Positions 11,930 to 24,181 of a stretch of DNA of 64,000 nt are shown here, piece by piece. The translations under genes and the position numbers were made by a program. Every line of letters begins with the position of its first letter. Position 1 is the stretch's first letter. The DNA lies in contig NW_024466307.1 in the NCBI RefSeq assembly GCF_017591425.1, positions 6,401,001 through 6,465,000 of the forward strand, given 5' to 3'. The stretch is from Ochotona curzoniae (taxonomy: Eukaryota; Chordata; Mammalia; Lagomorpha; Ochotonidae). The notes beneath the pieces are model-generated. The model was not told where the DNA came from. It saw only the letters and a program-made list of their open reading frames with translations, and searched no databases.

Positions 11930-12330
11930 TACCATGTTTTTCTTTACTATTATTATTTTGCATGATATGGTTTTGTGGGCATAGGGATTTCCCCACTCTG
12001 CCTCCCTTTCATCCCACCCCATTCTTCCTCCCCATCATTTCCCCCATATTACTACAATAGCATAGCCAAAAGTGCAACATTTTACTATGTAAGTGTATCA
12101 AGGCATGTAGACATTGGCAGTGGTAGAAGAGCTAGTATCATACTATCATGGTGTACTGAACAGTCTCATTGGGAGCCCTTCTTTTATTTGGGGTTAACAT
12201 GTGCATCACATCTCCATTGTAATGGAAACTAGTGTATCAGGAGGTGTCTGTTCTTCTGGGAGTGGTCTGTGATTTGTCAAAAGCAGACCTAGTCCTGACT
12301 GGAAGAGTATCTCATTGGTTGAAAATAATC
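11930..12330 (-). mobile_element. Lagomorph L1 3'-UTR-type element, antisense
   Basis: A pyrimidine-rich tract with repeated CCC runs (11994-12050, e.g. CTCTGCCTCCCTTTCATCCC) is followed by TATTACTACAATAGCATAG and TGGCAGTGGTAGAAGAGCTAGTATCA. The same blocks, in the reverse direction, occur at 51740-51900, and part of them at 48655-48815, so the three are members of one family. A G-rich polypurine tract just upstream of the end of the element is typical of L1 3' UTRs; the assignment to a lagomorph L1 is inferred from that. Confidence 0.55.
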
Positions 12331-13370
12331 TAAGTGTTGTGATACTATGAGGTAATGAATGGAAAACAATCCATAACAAAAGAAAGCATTCTAGAAAGAA
12401 AAGTGTAAGTAATAACCATGAAACATTTCTAGTGAGTATGAAGTACAGGGAAACAATAAACCAGAAAGAGCCACAGATCCAATAGCTTATAGAAAAATTA
12501 TGCAAATTTCCCACATTTTATAGGCTCTATCTTCCAAATTAAGAAAAAAAAATCTATCCAGTATTCCAATCTTTTAGTTCAATGTGGCATTCAATTTGCA
12601 TATATAAGAGTCACCAATAGTTGTTAATGTGGAGCGAGGATAATATACCTGGTGCTTTTTATTGCATTAGAAATCTCCTAAGGAGACAATTCTTAAGAAG
12701 GCAAACTAAAAGGAATCCCAGAAAGTATCAAATTCAAATTTGTCACTTCGTAGTTGAGAAAATGGGGTCAAGAAGAATAAAGACTCACACTGCAGGTGTG
12801 ACCAGCTGGCTGGTTGGTCCTGAGGTTCTTCTTTCCTCCGTGGAGTTTGTGTGGCTTTGTGACTAAATCCTGTCCTGTAAGACGTGGGCAGTTGTGATGA
12901 CCATCCTCCAGATTTCCTGCTCACTGACTGACTCAGAGTGAAGAACCCCGGTGGGAGGTGGCACAGCAGCTTCCAGAGAAGGAAGCCCCACACCCTGAAT
13001 CCTGGTAGGAAAGCCTGTTGCCTGCAGCCATCTAAGACTTACGCCACTGAACATTCAGATACATTTATTACATTAATTAGTGCTACCTTCATAAAAATGT
13101 GTACTTCACAAAACAAACGCTCTTTTGTGTTAAGGAAATGAACTCAGAGACAAGCTGCTTTGCTGAGTTATGGAGGCTAAACATCTCAAGCAAGCTGAGA
13201 CCCAGGAGGGTCCATGGTCTAAATTCCATTCTGAAAGTCAACAGCCAAGAGCAAGGATTATTAGTAATGCATGAAAGTGGGAGATGCTTGGAATAAGCTG
13301 TGGTAATCAAGATATTGAGTGGAGTTAAGAAGAACACAAAGCATTTGATGTATTAATTTTATTGGGCTAA
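12331..13370. other. Unassigned sequence, possibly diverged repeat
   Basis: No gene recognised. 12760-13060 has a composition like an old LTR, but no signal such as terminal TG...CA with an AATAAA could be placed, so I leave it unassigned. Confidence 0.4.
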
Positions 13371-13399
13371 TATTCATATTGTTTCTACTGCAGGTCATA

Positions 13400-13600
13400 C
13401 ACTAAACTAAGGCCACTGTGTATATTGTAATCTTTAAGCAACTCATTGAAGCCCTTACCTACTGATGAAGAAACAGAAACTTTAAAGAAAAAGTCTATTT
13501 TCCTGTTGTTCCAAATCTAGGGCCTGGCAGACTCATGGTCCCAGCTTCGGCAAACTTCAGAGCCTAGGATCTTACTTAGCCATCGTGAGAGTCTGTCTTC
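13400..13600 (-). mobile_element. Possible MIR relic, antisense
   Basis: AAGGCCACTGTGTATATTGT, CTACTGATGAAGAAACAGAA and a downstream GGCCTGGCAGACTCATGGTC stretch follow the order of antisense MIR (gatgaggaaactgaggc, then the tail of the core). The match is weak. Confidence 0.35.
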
Positions 13601-14849
13601 CCAGATTTATGTATATTTTGTACATATGGTAAAGGATGATAAATCAGAATTTCAGCAATGGTGATAAAAACAGCAAAGCAAAAAGAGTAGGCTATTTGCA
13701 ATGTGAATAGTCAATATTGTTCAATGAGTGCAATTGAGTATATGTTAGGAAATTAGACGTGATGAAGGTTAACTGTAGCTGTAGATATTCAACACAACAA
13801 TAGCAACACATAACTGTCCTTACAGGATTTGTGACCCGATAAAAGAACGCAGAGTAGGGAAACTTCGCATTAAATGGCAGAAACTGCTGCTGTCTTAACA
13901 ATGATGTTGTATTGGTACAGTTCCTTGTGTTCTGAGATTTCCTAATCACCACTGTGGGATTGAAAACTCCAAACCAATTGAGGCATAATGCCACATAAGA
14001 GATGCTACAGCACTGAGCGTTTCACATACTCTAAGAACTCAGAAAATATCTGGGGGAGGGAGGGAAGGAAGGAAGGAAGGAAAAGAGATGACAGAAGTAG
14101 GTGGCGGAGACAGAAGAAAGCCAACAAAGAGTATGTCCTCCAGGAAAGGGAAGATCGCAATATAAGGGTTTTTTTCCCGTTCTTCAGAACAAATTTCCTC
14201 AAATAAAATAGTAAAGAGAAGAGACTGATTTAAAATTGTAGAGGTCTTACTACTGACTGTCTGTACATTGAAGAGTCTAAATGTTGCCTGCTTGATATTT
14301 GATAATATCTAGCTGGCTGCCTGTGAGTGAAAATTTTGCTCTTTCACAAATGTTTTATTTTATTCATCCAGTCTCCAGATCAATATTTGACCTAATGAAG
14401 ACGTGTGTGGGAAGGAATGCTGTTATGTTGCCTGGCAGATGAGAGCTAAGAAGCAGAGGATTCTGCAGTAGTCTAAAAGGGCACTCCTCCCACCCCTGAC
14501 AGATCACAAGGAAAGGGGTCTTTGGTCTGGAGAGAAGAATGACTCCTCTACCTAATTACAGTGTCTTTTAAAACACTTCTTGGGAAATTTTCATCCCCCT
14601 TAGCATATGCCCTACAAAATGAAACACAGAAGAGATGGGAGAGCTAAATATACTAGCTCCTCTTCTCTGAAAGGTTTGGGTATAGTACAACTAGGTTCCC
14701 TGCAATGGGACTCCTCAATGTTAAGGCAAGGGTTGGAAGTAAAGAAAAATTTACCTTCCAATGCTGAGTCTTAACTTGTTTCAGTGACTAAGTCTGCATT
14801 TCTACTTTGCAAAATGCTGTGGAAAACCAACTAGAGGATGGGATAAAGA
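13601..14849. other. Unique sequence with one purine microsatellite
   Basis: No gene recognised. The GGAA repeat at 14052-14084 is listed separately. Confidence 0.45.
14052..14084 (+). repeat. GGGA/GGAA purine microsatellite
   Basis: A GGGGGAGGGAGGGAAGG lead-in passes into five GGAA units. The surrounding sequence to about 14135 is also purine-rich on this strand. Confidence 0.95.
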
Positions 14850-15060
14850 AAATTTGGTGTGTCTACGTTGTGGAATACTACATAACCATTAATATGAAAT
14901 CCTTTTGCAACAAAATGGATGCAACTTGAAACCATTATGTTTCCTGAGATAAGCCAGCCCTTAAAATAAAAACATGTTTCCCCTGGTATGTGGTAGGTAA
15001 TATACAAAGTCTATAAAAAAAAATAACCTATATGCACAAAATCTAGAAGAATATAGCTAT
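14850..15060 (+). mobile_element. L1 3' end fragment
   Basis: TGTGGAATACTACATAACCATT, TTTGCAACAAAATGGATGCAACTTG, GAGATAAGCCAGCCC and a GGTATGTGGTAGGTAATAT segment correspond in order to the C-terminal end of L1 ORF2 and its early 3' UTR. The lagomorph-style 'atgttttcccc' segment follows the AAGCCAG block. It is 5'-truncated and dead. Confidence 0.8.
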
Positions 15061-15106
15061 ACTTTAAATTATTCAAAGCCATGAGGACAAAGATTAAAAC
15101 TGCCTA

Positions 15107-15285
15107 TTATATGTATATATATGTGTGCACATATGTTTATTACATGCACTAATAAGACAAATATACATATATATGCATAAACAAGTCTGCTTATATATAC
15201 ATGAATATGTATATATACATTTCTACACACATATATACAAATGCATATGTCTACACTATTTATGCATACATACCTATTTATTTAT
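15107..15285. repeat. AT/GTAT-rich low-complexity region
   Basis: Repeated ATATAC, TATGTATA and CACATATA motifs without a single fixed unit. A plus-strand open frame through it is an artefact of simple sequence. Confidence 0.9.
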
Positions 15286-15539
15286 AGTAACAAATCTGTT
15301 TTTTTTTTCAGTTAACTTAGAACACAGAAAAATGTAGACCTGGATTTGTATAAACAAATGAGGGTAAGCATGGGGGAGCAATTGTTTTCCTAACAGAGTG
15401 AAATTGTATGGATAGCTTTGTTTAAGTGTGCCACAGATAATTAATGATATTTAATGATCTATCATCATCAGTTCTGAAAACGTGACCTGTGACTCCCAGA
15501 GAGCTCCTTACTTTGGCCTTGTAAGGAAGACTATAGCTG

Positions 15540-15558
15540 TTTTTTTTTTTTTTTTTTT
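15540..15558. repeat. T homopolymer, 19 bases
   Basis: An uninterrupted run of T flanked by unique sequence. It may be the complement of a poly-A tail, but no element could be placed next to it. Confidence 0.9.
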
Positions 15559-15767
15559 ACTATTACAACAATCATAGGATGTCCTTAGCTCATTCATACT
15601 ATTGCCATTTGCACTTCGTCTTTAGAGGTAGTACTGGGAAACACTGGAATATTAGTCAGAGGGCAATGACATGAAACTGCGAAAGATGTGAGCACACAGT
15701 GAGAGCAGTTTCTGCATACTGGGTCCTTGCTAGGGCAGGATAAAATTTATTTTGGCCTCATCCTTGA

Positions 15768-15784
15768 ATATATATATATATATC
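15768..15784. repeat. Short AT dinucleotide repeat
   Basis: About eight AT units within unique sequence. Confidence 0.9.
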
Positions 15785-16054
15785 CTATTACTCTCTAATG
15801 GAGGCCTCACAAAACCATGGTGGATTTGTGAAACATAGGGTGCCAAGATTTGAGCTGAAGTTACCAGAAGACCATGTTGCTTGAAAAGTGACAATCTGGT
15901 TAATTAGACCTGAGCATTTGGAATGTGAGTGACTGCTGTTGCAAAGAAAAAAAAAAAGAAAAGACTAATAATAATGATTTTAAGAGAAAAGTACAACCTG
16001 GGGCAACTTGAAGTTGGCTGCTTCCTCACATTTGAAACAATTTCCTATGTTTCA

Positions 16055-16711
16055 AAAGATTTACTTGTTTATTTGAAAGACAGTTACTGAGAGACAGAGA
16101 GGTGGGAAGAGAAACCTCTCAACCACTGGTTCACTCCCCAAATATTTTCTATGGCTAAGCCTTGGTGGGCTGAACCTGGAAGCTTACCCAGTTCTCTATT
16201 GAGGGTGCAGGGACCCAAGCATGTGGCCATCTTACTTTCCCAGGCATATGAGCAGGAATCTGGATTGAAAATGGAGTAGCTGAGACCCCAACCAGCATTG
16301 CATTCCAGCATTGCAAGTGGCATCTTATTTTTTTTTTTTTTTTAGATTTTCAAAAATTTTTTTAATTGGAAAGTCAGATATACAGAGAGGAGAGACAGAG
16401 AGAAAGATCCTCCATCCACTTACTCACCTCACAAGCAGCCACAATGGTCCAAGCTGTGCCAATCTGAAGCCAAGAAGCTGGAACTTCTTCTGGGTCTCCC
16501 ACTCGGGTGCAGGATCCCAAGGCTTTGGGCCATCCTCGACTGCTTTCCCAGGCCACAAACAGGGAGCTGGATGGGAAGTGGGGCTTCTGGGACTAGAACT
16601 GGTGCCAAAATGGGATCCCAGCACATGCAAAATAAGGACTCCAGCTGCTAGGTAACCACACCTGGCCCTGCAAGTGCCATCTTAACCCGCTGTGCCATAA
16701 TTCTGGTCCCT
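16055..16711 (-). mobile_element. CSINE, antisense, split by a younger CSINE
   Basis: The left part (16055-16327) has the antisense SINE order: AAGATTTACTTGTTTATTTGAAAG, GGTTCACTCCCCAAATATTT, GGACCCAAGCATGTGGCCATCTT and GAGCAGGAATCTGGATTG. The copy then stops and resumes at 16669-16711 with CATCTTAACCCGCTGTGCCATAATTC, the missing tRNA-like head. The second SINE lies exactly between, so this is the older host element. Confidence 0.85.
16328..16668 (-). mobile_element. CSINE, antisense, nested inside an older CSINE
   Basis: Begins with a T run (poly-A tail on the minus strand), then ATTGGAAAGTCAGATATACAG, GGCCATCCTCGACTGCTTTCCCAGGCCAC, CAGGGAGCTGGATGGGAAGTGGGG and GCTGCTAGGTAACC. The host sequence TGCAAGTGGCATCTTA (16312-16327) recurs with one change at 16669-16684, a 16-bp target-site duplication. 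This copy is full length or nearly so. Confidence 0.93.
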
Positions 16712-17699
16712 AACGATCTTTCTGATGTCACCGACATTCACAATAATGAACACAAAGTTTTGATGATAATGAAACCTTGTCAATATTTATAACATCTGAA
16801 TAACCTACTAACACAAGGTGTCCCAAATGACAAATGTCTGACGTCACAAAATTATACATGACCAAAAGATCATTCATAATGCAGGACAAACCAATCAGTT
16901 TAATCTGAGTGACTTGAGGGCATAAAGGTCATTGACATAGACTGGTATTCCCCAGTGCAACCAACTTACAGGCAATGACCACTCATTGAGTTTGGTTTAG
17001 TACAAAAGAAGAGTATTTCCAATTACCTCTAGGTGATATAAAAATATTCCTTCCCATGACAGGTACACACTGGTAGCTAAAAACTTCTACACAAGGCTAG
17101 GGCTTATTCACCAATTCAACCAAAAGAAGTACAGATTAGTATAAAATGCTATATGAAACTCCAAGAGTCTTATATGAAGCTGGAACTTTCTAGTTTCTCT
17201 TCCCAGCAGACATGAGGCAGCATTAAGCTCTTACTTCTTCAATCCCACTGAGGTTTGATTTGACTTTTAACTAATGGATGTGTCAACATGACTGTTATAA
17301 GACACAAGGCACTGTGTTTATTAGGCAACTCCCTTTAATCCTTAACTGTTTACTATTTCTTGAAAAGCAGCAACCTGCTAATTTTTCCAAACTATACTCA
17401 TAGCTTAGGTATTTTTCAAAATAGCAGCAATAATTGTTTCCAGAAGGATTTTATGCATACTTCTGGCAGTGCATACATTTTAAACTTCAGAAAACTGAGT
17501 TTATTAAATTATTTTGGCATGTATAAGCATAGCATATCGATGTTGGAGACACCTTTTGCATCTGTGCTAACTTGGCTGAGCATGTCCAGCAAATGATCAC
17601 TTGGACTATTCTTGACTACTCTTAGAAGAGGGCAATGACTTGTACTTGCGAATGTAAAGGGGCACTGTTGTGTGCCAGACATTTTTCTCAAAGAATAAT
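16712..17699. other. Unique AT-rich sequence, nothing recognised
   Basis: No gene, repeat or notable motif cluster was seen. Confidence 0.5.
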
Positions 17700-18078
17700 G
17701 TCCATGAGTTTCATTTAAGTTGCTGCTACCAATATTTTTTTAATTGCTGAGTAATATTCCATAATAACAATGTGACATGGTACATTTGTTCTTTCTATTT
17801 TTGTTAGAATAGATTGCTTCTGGCTTCGACTACATTTTTATTTTACAAGTATTGCTGTTGACACATGTTTTAATTTCTCTTAGAAAAATACTTAGGAGTA
17901 GAATTTCTATGCTATGTGGTATTTGCTGAATTTTATAAGAAACTGCCAGATGATTTTCTAAAGTTATTATACAGTTTGTAATCCCCTAGCAGTGAATGAG
18001 GACTCCCAGTTTTTAGCCTCTACATCAACATTTGATATGGTTGATCTCTTTAATTCTAGTTATTTGATGATGTGGGTT
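17700..18078 (-). mobile_element. L1 relic, antisense
   Basis: GCTGAGTAATATTCCATAAT, TTTTAATTTCTCTTAGAAAAATACTTAGGAGTAGAATTTCTATG, AAGAAACTGCCAGATGATTTTC and CTACATCAACATTTGATATGG occur in the order of the antisense end of L1 ORF2. It is strongly diverged and belongs to an old mammalian L1 subfamily. Confidence 0.8.
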
Positions 18079-18699
18079 GTGGTCTTAAATTTAATTTGAT
18101 GTAAGTTTTCATCTATGCTTGTTATGCTGGCAAATACCAGGGCTTTGTGGGCCTTGGATGTCATTGAATTATTAATCCCAAGTGAAAGTTTCTCAAAGGA
18201 AAACGTCATTTCCTTGGGACAAGTAAGGGATAAGGTAGAATTCCTGAAAGAGACTCCCTCACCTAGGAGCAATTTGCAAGGGTTTTTATTGCAATGTCTA
18301 GGAGAGAACTCAGGACATAGAAAAGGGGCAACAGTTGAGGCCTTCTTCTTCCAGCCACACACATCTTCTACATAGTCAGTTGAACACAGATTCATACTGC
18401 CTGCTTGTTTGAGGTCTGGCCCTCTCTGAGTACAGTGTGGCAGGGTAACTGTGGCTGGGGCATCCTCTGGAAAACAAGTCTCAGAGAAGAAACTGTTTTC
18501 ACAATTGTAGCACTACGCCACTGCTCAAATATTACAATTGTGTTTGCCTATCCTGTGAAGGTAGATTGTTGTCTTTTGTTTGTTGCATGTTCCAGGGAGC
18601 TCTTTGGAGATTATGCATACATTTTAGATTTTGCCTTTGTATGATTATATTCCTCCAGCTTGAACTGCCTTTTTTTTTTTTTCTTTCTAAATAATGTCT
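18079..18699. other. Unique sequence, nothing recognised
   Basis: Open frames of 111 codons (minus strand, 18060-18395) and 86 codons (plus strand, 18115-18375) overlap each other. Neither shows a domain, and the left end lies in an L1 relic. I treat both as chance. Confidence 0.5.
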
Positions 18700-19036
18700 T
18701 TTAAAACTCGTGTATTTATTCATTTTTGTTTATTTGAAAGGCACACAACAACACAGAGAGAGGAATGTTTTCTTCCTGCTTTTTCATTTCTCAAATGCCC
18801 CCAACAGCCACAACTGGACCAGGCTGAACCAGGAGCCCGGAATTCCCTCTGTGTCTCTCACATGGGTGCTCAGGGCTCGGGAAGTTGATCCGTCACCTGC
18901 TGCTTTCCAGGATACAAACGAACAGGAAGCTGGATCAGAAGCAGGGTGGTCAGAACCGGCTTGAACTGGCACATTGACAGGTGATGTGGAAGTCTAAGTG
19001 GTGACTTTACCTGTTGTGGCACAGTACCCATCCCTA
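18700..19036 (-). mobile_element. CSINE, antisense, diverged
   Basis: TTTGTTTATTTGAAAGGCACA, CAACAGCCACAACTGGACCAGGCTG, GAATTCCCTCTGTGTCTCTCAC, GGAAGCTGGATCAGAAGCAG and TTACCTGTTGTGGCACAGTACC reproduce the antisense SINE order. The CAGGCTGAACCAGGAGCC wording marks a different subfamily from the youngest copies. Confidence 0.8.
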
Positions 19037-19479
19037 GGTAGTGTCTTTTCATAAAAAGGGATTTTTAAAACTTGACGAAGTTTGATTTACAAAGTTTGTG
19101 GTCTTGCATAGTGGCAAAATTTTGTGTCCCTTCTAAGAAATTTTTGTATCATACAAATCACAGAGTATGCTATCTTTTCACTTGAGTCTTTATTATTAAG
19201 CTTTTCCCATTAAATCTATCATTCATCTCAAGATAATTATATCTATGCTGTGAGGTAGAGAAGTGAAGCTTGATTTTCTCTCCCACCCCCTGTGGGTGTC
19301 AAACTCCAGAGCCACTAGTGAATTGCTTTGGTGTCTTGGTTCACAACTTGATGATCTGAATAAAACTGCTTTCACTTTGAACTTGGGTCTGTTGATCAGT
19401 TTGCACATCCTGTGGTAGCGTCTCATTATTTGATTATTGCACTTTCTAGTGCACATTATGTGGTTGAAATCATTAGAAT

Positions 19480-19768
19480 TGTTTTTTCTTACTTTAATTT
19501 TTTTTTCTTTCATTGAAAGGCAGAGAGAGGAAGGGAGACAGAGACTGAGGTTGTCTTACGCCCTCACTGTCTGCAACAGCCAGGGCCAGGAAAGGCCCAA
19601 GAAAGAAACCGGAATTCAGTCTGCGTCTCAGGGCCTTGAGCCATCACTTGTTGCCTCTGAAGGTGAACATTGGCAGAAAGTTGGAATCAGAAAACTGGGC
19701 ATTGAATCCAGAAAACTGGTCATTGTTCTGACTTAGGATGTGGGAGTCCCATGTGCTTCTATCCAAAG
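19480..19768 (-). mobile_element. CSINE, antisense, diverged
   Basis: A T-rich start, GAAAGGCAGAGAGAGGAAGGGAGACAGAGA, CTGCAACAGCCAGGGCCAGG, a CAGTCTGCGTCTCAGGGCCTTGAGCC segment and a degraded head with GATGTGGGAGTCCCA. It is in the same older subfamily as the copy at 18.7-19.0 kb. Confidence 0.75.
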
Positions 19769-21520
19769 AGGAAGTATGAAGGATTAAATTATAAGAATGG
19801 GCAACAAACATACATTTTCTTGCATATGCTTTTCACATTTTGAAAATGTATCTATATATATGTAATACCAAATTACATACTTCTTAGCATCTATTCAAGT
19901 TTCCATGTAATGTTACCTATGTGAGTGCTATAAATTTAATTAAAATATAGACAGAAAGTTCAAAAACAATTTGACCTTCTCTGGTTAAGTTTTACACTTA
20001 CGTTGTAATCCAGGTATTTGGTTTTAATATGTGCTTCAATTTTCATAGTGAAATGTTATAAAGTAAAAACAATGGGAAAATTCTGGATGCATATAAAATG
20101 AAGATTTATGCAACATTCACTAACGGGCTATTATTCAGGAGCAGACATTAATTTGATCAACAAGTATGCACATTAGACAAACCTTAAGAACAGAATCAAG
20201 TTAAATAAACAAGTTTCAAAACATGAAGACAGTATGATGTCTGTTTCTAAAGCCAATTGCAAGTGAACAATGCGTCTTGCTGGGCAACACCTATGGTGAA
20301 GCAGCGGTGGGAACCATGCAGCTCAGCCCACAGGGCAGGGAGAAAGAAGGCTGGAGAAAAGATTCAGTGGTGCATGTAGGAAGGTAGACAAGTCGGCCAA
20401 AGATGTCCAATAACATCTTTGTTTCGCAAAATCTTAGGTATCTGTGCTTCAGCTTTTTTTGTAGTCATAGACAAAATGTTTAATACTTTGATCTGTATTG
20501 TACTATCCTCATAAACTCATTATCTCCAAGAATAATTTTTTTAAAAACCACTTCTGAAAATGTCTACATATATGTAAGCATGTATAAACCCAGAGGCCAT
20601 GATGTCATGTTGGCGAAGTTTGTACATGAGGTAGACCTGGCAGAAACAGCTCATATTGGAGGTATACAAAGAAACCCCCCAAAGAATCCTATGCTTAATG
20701 CTGGTAATAATCCAAGAGAATGGAACTAGGCACCCAAGCTGCTGAGAATTGTTGAATTACGACTATGTGGGACACTCACACTTGACTATAATTAGAAGTT
20801 AAAATGAATTATGTTGATCCAGTATGATATCAAACCTATATCTTCTTATTCTGGAGACTTCCTTCTTTAGTTCAACTGGTAAGTGCTAAGCATTTTAAAT
20901 AAACAGTTTTGTATTGCATCTTGTAGCCCTGGAGGTGGATTGGATTAAAATAGAGATCTTTTTTAAAACACCAGTTTCCTTGCTTTAAAAATACTCAGCC
21001 TGCATGAGTAATGACAGTAAACATCTAGTATTTCTGGCTCCTATCTGTGTTTTCTGAACAAAGAAATGATGACTTGTAAGAAAGGTAAAGGGAAAAGCCT
21101 CTCAGTGGTACATTAGGTTGAAGAGCTAAAAGATGGCGAAGAGAAAAGAGAAAAACTAGAAACTAGGGCATGGGTAGAGACCACAGGACCAATTTGCCTT
21201 CTGTACAGTGGCGGGGGCAATCAATTAGCTAGAATAGCAGCCCAGGTGAGCATGCGGCCTGCCGGCTCCTAACAGACTCCTGCGGGGTTTGGCATGTTGC
21301 AGGCCACATAATCCAGGTCTGAGCTTAGGGAAAACTTTGAACTTTGTTTTCTTGAATGGATCAAAGCATTGAGATCCTGACAGATAAAAATAATATGGTT
21401 CCAAGTTCATCTTATGTATTAGCAATGGCTAAAAGAAGCTTTGGACCTGAGTATTGCTTCTGTCCCCTGAGCCATGGTGGTCTCTTTTGAAATTGTGAAT
21501 GTGACTGAAACATCATGATG
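19769..21520. other. Mostly unique sequence
   Basis: No gene recognised. 20095-20260 has loose similarity to the end of L1 (ACGGGCTATTATTCAGGAGC, then GAAGACAGTATGATGT), but too little for a firm call. Confidence 0.4.

Positions 21521-21522
<2 letters not shown>

Positions 21523-21571
<49 letters not shown>
21523..21571 (+). repeat. TG dinucleotide microsatellite
   Basis: About 24 uninterrupted TG units. A perfect array of this length is likely to be length-polymorphic. Long TG/CA tracts can adopt Z-DNA. Confidence 0.98.
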
Positions 21572-21573
<2 letters not shown>

Positions 21574-22599
21574 CCTGTAATTATACCCAAGGGGTATCCA
21601 GAATATTTTAGAATAACTTAATCAAGACCTACAGATGAACTTTTCTACTGAAAAAAAAAAGTGACGAGATTGAACAATGAATTTCATTTATAATTTATTT
21701 ACTTATAGTTACTACATTAGTTTCAGGTCTTGAGTTCATATTTTCAATTTTAAACAAGCTATTTCTAGGAGAACAGAGTACAGAAAAAAAATAAGGCAAG
21801 TGCGTGTTCAATGCAGGTGTCCCAGTGCCGCAGGGTCTGCTCTACAGAAAGCTTTTCCACTTTTCATTTGAAATATCCATTTTTTCAACACTTCTGTGTA
21901 TTAATAAAATTGAGAAAATAGTGCAAGTAAAGTAACACCAATAGACATACTTTTTAACAGAAACCTTGCTTATCATTGCCAAAGAAATGCTCTTTTAGTT
22001 AAAAGAACATCAAATAACATGAGATACGATACGTGTATTTTCCCTTTTGAAATGGTAGACTTCTCATTGACTCAGTCTCTTCCAGCACGTTGAATTCGAG
22101 GTAGCAAAACATTTGTGGTGACATTTAAGATTCATATTAACAATATCTGTAAAGATTGTTCTCCATATGCTTTACACTCATTTCGCAGATCGCATGCCTA
22201 ATTATATGGTGATTTATAATGGTGTGATTCTTTCAAGTGATTTTTTTTTCAGTCCTATAACTTTGCAGCCAAGCTAGCCTCTAATTTGTAGAGTCCTTCT
22301 CCTTCCTGTATCAATGGCTCCTGCATGAAACAGCATTTCTCATTAAAGTTCCCTATTCCCTTTGACAGTCAGGATAAAAATCTCTAATCAAGCTAGAGGA
22401 AAGAACCAGGGTTCAAAGATGTCATTGGGTCCCAAGGCTGGCCTTGTGTGGTTGGCTAGAGGTTCTTAGGTTCAACATTCTCTGTGAAGAGAACAGCCAG
22501 GGTCAAAAACTCCAATCAGCAGTCAAATAAAACACATTAAATGAGCAAAAGAGGAGAGTGAGAGTTTTATAAAAGAGCATATAGAGCTTTTAGATTTTC
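21572..22599. other. Unique AT-rich sequence, nothing recognised
   Basis: No gene or repeat could be supported. Confidence 0.5.
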
Positions 22600-22880
22600 A
22601 TGATTTTTAACAGCTGCTTCCCGGGGCTACATTAAGATCTGCTAACCTCGAACACCATTGCTTTCAGAAGCGTCCGGTTCCCAGGCTGAGCGATCGCTTC
22701 TTTCCAGTGTTCCATTCCTTCTCCTCCTCCACTTTCTCCCCTCTTCCTCAACTTTCCTCGCTCTGCTACTTCTTCTTGTAAGTTGTACAAAGCCTACGCA
22801 GGCATGTGTGGCGTCAAATGATCTTAATGAACACATTCATTCCTATGGGATTGGTACTTTTCAGAAAGGATCTCTCTGAA
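22600..22880. other. Candidate conserved noncoding element
   Basis: This is a repeat-free block with locally raised CpG (CCTCGAACACC, AAGCGTCCGG, GAGCGATCGC) and an E-box CAGCTG (22612-22617). It ends in a pyrimidine tract (22720-22770). Open frames of 64 and 73 codons lie on opposite strands and neither is recognisable. The feel is that of a conserved enhancer, but conservation was not tested. Confidence 0.3.
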
Positions 22881-24181
22881 AATTAATATCATTTTTTGAG
22901 ACTGTAGAAAGACAAACTCTTTCCTAAGACCTCGGGAGAATAATATATAGCAGGGTTATATTTTGATTTGGGACAAAACTCAACAAAGATATATATTGTA
23001 GATGTCAGATCCAGTATTTTGCTCCTGATAAGTAGGATGGACCCCTGGGAGACAGTCTTGCAGGAGAAAAGAACAACAGCCTTGAATCTCATGGTGATAA
23101 TACAAGCAAGGAATTTTGCCCATAATTTTAGCTTAACATTTGGAGAAGGAAATTTCAATTAAAACTTAAGAGAATGGATTCTGTCTGTTCTTCCTACACA
23201 AGAGAGTAGCTATCAATATGAATTATGATTATGTGATGTTGGCCGTAAAGTTTCTTGTGATTTGTCCAAATAAAACCAAATGGGGTATTCTGCGCCTCAA
23301 TGCTTTTGAGTTGTGTGCTCTTGAGAGAGCGGGAGTACCCTTTTACAGGGAAAATGTGGCCCTGGTTCCCAGGTGTGTAATTCATTCTTAGTTCACTATC
23401 ATCACATACAGTGTAGAACTGGACTAGATGTCAATAATTGTCCAAATTATATTTCTCAAAAGACATTAAACTAAGAGTATCTTTGTTCATGTGTCTCTTA
23501 CAAAAAGATTATCAAATTGCTTTAGTAAATGAGCCAGGATGCACTCATCCCAGAATGTCATCAAGGAACACTTGACCCTTCACTGCCATGTTTTCTGACG
23601 TCAGAAAGGACCCCTTTGTAATCCAGCAGTCCATCTATCCCCCATAGGATCTGGATAAGTCAAATGGCTTGTTTATGACATATTTAATGTTTTGTGAATC
23701 CTGCTTCCTGATTCCCTTCAAGTATGTTATAATTATATTCCTTGAAAACAGATGCTTTTAATATTCAGCTGGAGTGCTTTATAAGCTATACAAATATTTT
23801 GCTTGTGGTATTTTCTGATGCTCACAGCCAAAATACGCTAGTCAACTTTTCAGAAGGTCATTTTATTATGCAGAGGTCTGGGACAATTCAGCTCTTGAAG
23901 ATTTCCTAGCCAAGGGGTGCAGGATCTCTAGGCTCCATTGCAGAGGACCAATACTTTGAGGAAATTGTGATAAGATTTTGTTAGAGATTGACCATTCAGT
24001 TCATGAAATAATAACGTGATTCTTGTCCTAGCTCCCCCACCCTTCTGGTCGGCTGAAGCATTTTCCTTCAGTCTTCTAAGGAAGAAGGCCCAATTAAGCC
24101 CACTCACACTTGTGCCACTAAAACCCACACACTGATTTGAAAAAATACCCCTAATTTGAAGCTGTTAATACAACTGTAATT
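22881..24181. other. Unique AT-rich sequence, nothing recognised
   Basis: Overlapping open frames on both strands at 22889-23162 reflect composition, not coding. No repeat was placed. Confidence 0.45.

Noticed and set aside
12760..13060. Possible LTR (MLT-like) sequence
   Set aside because: Only a loose similarity in composition; no terminal dinucleotides, polyadenylation signal or family block could be placed.
14005..14206. Lysine/arginine- or leucine/proline-rich open frames on both strands
   Set aside because: They are translations of the GGAA purine tract.
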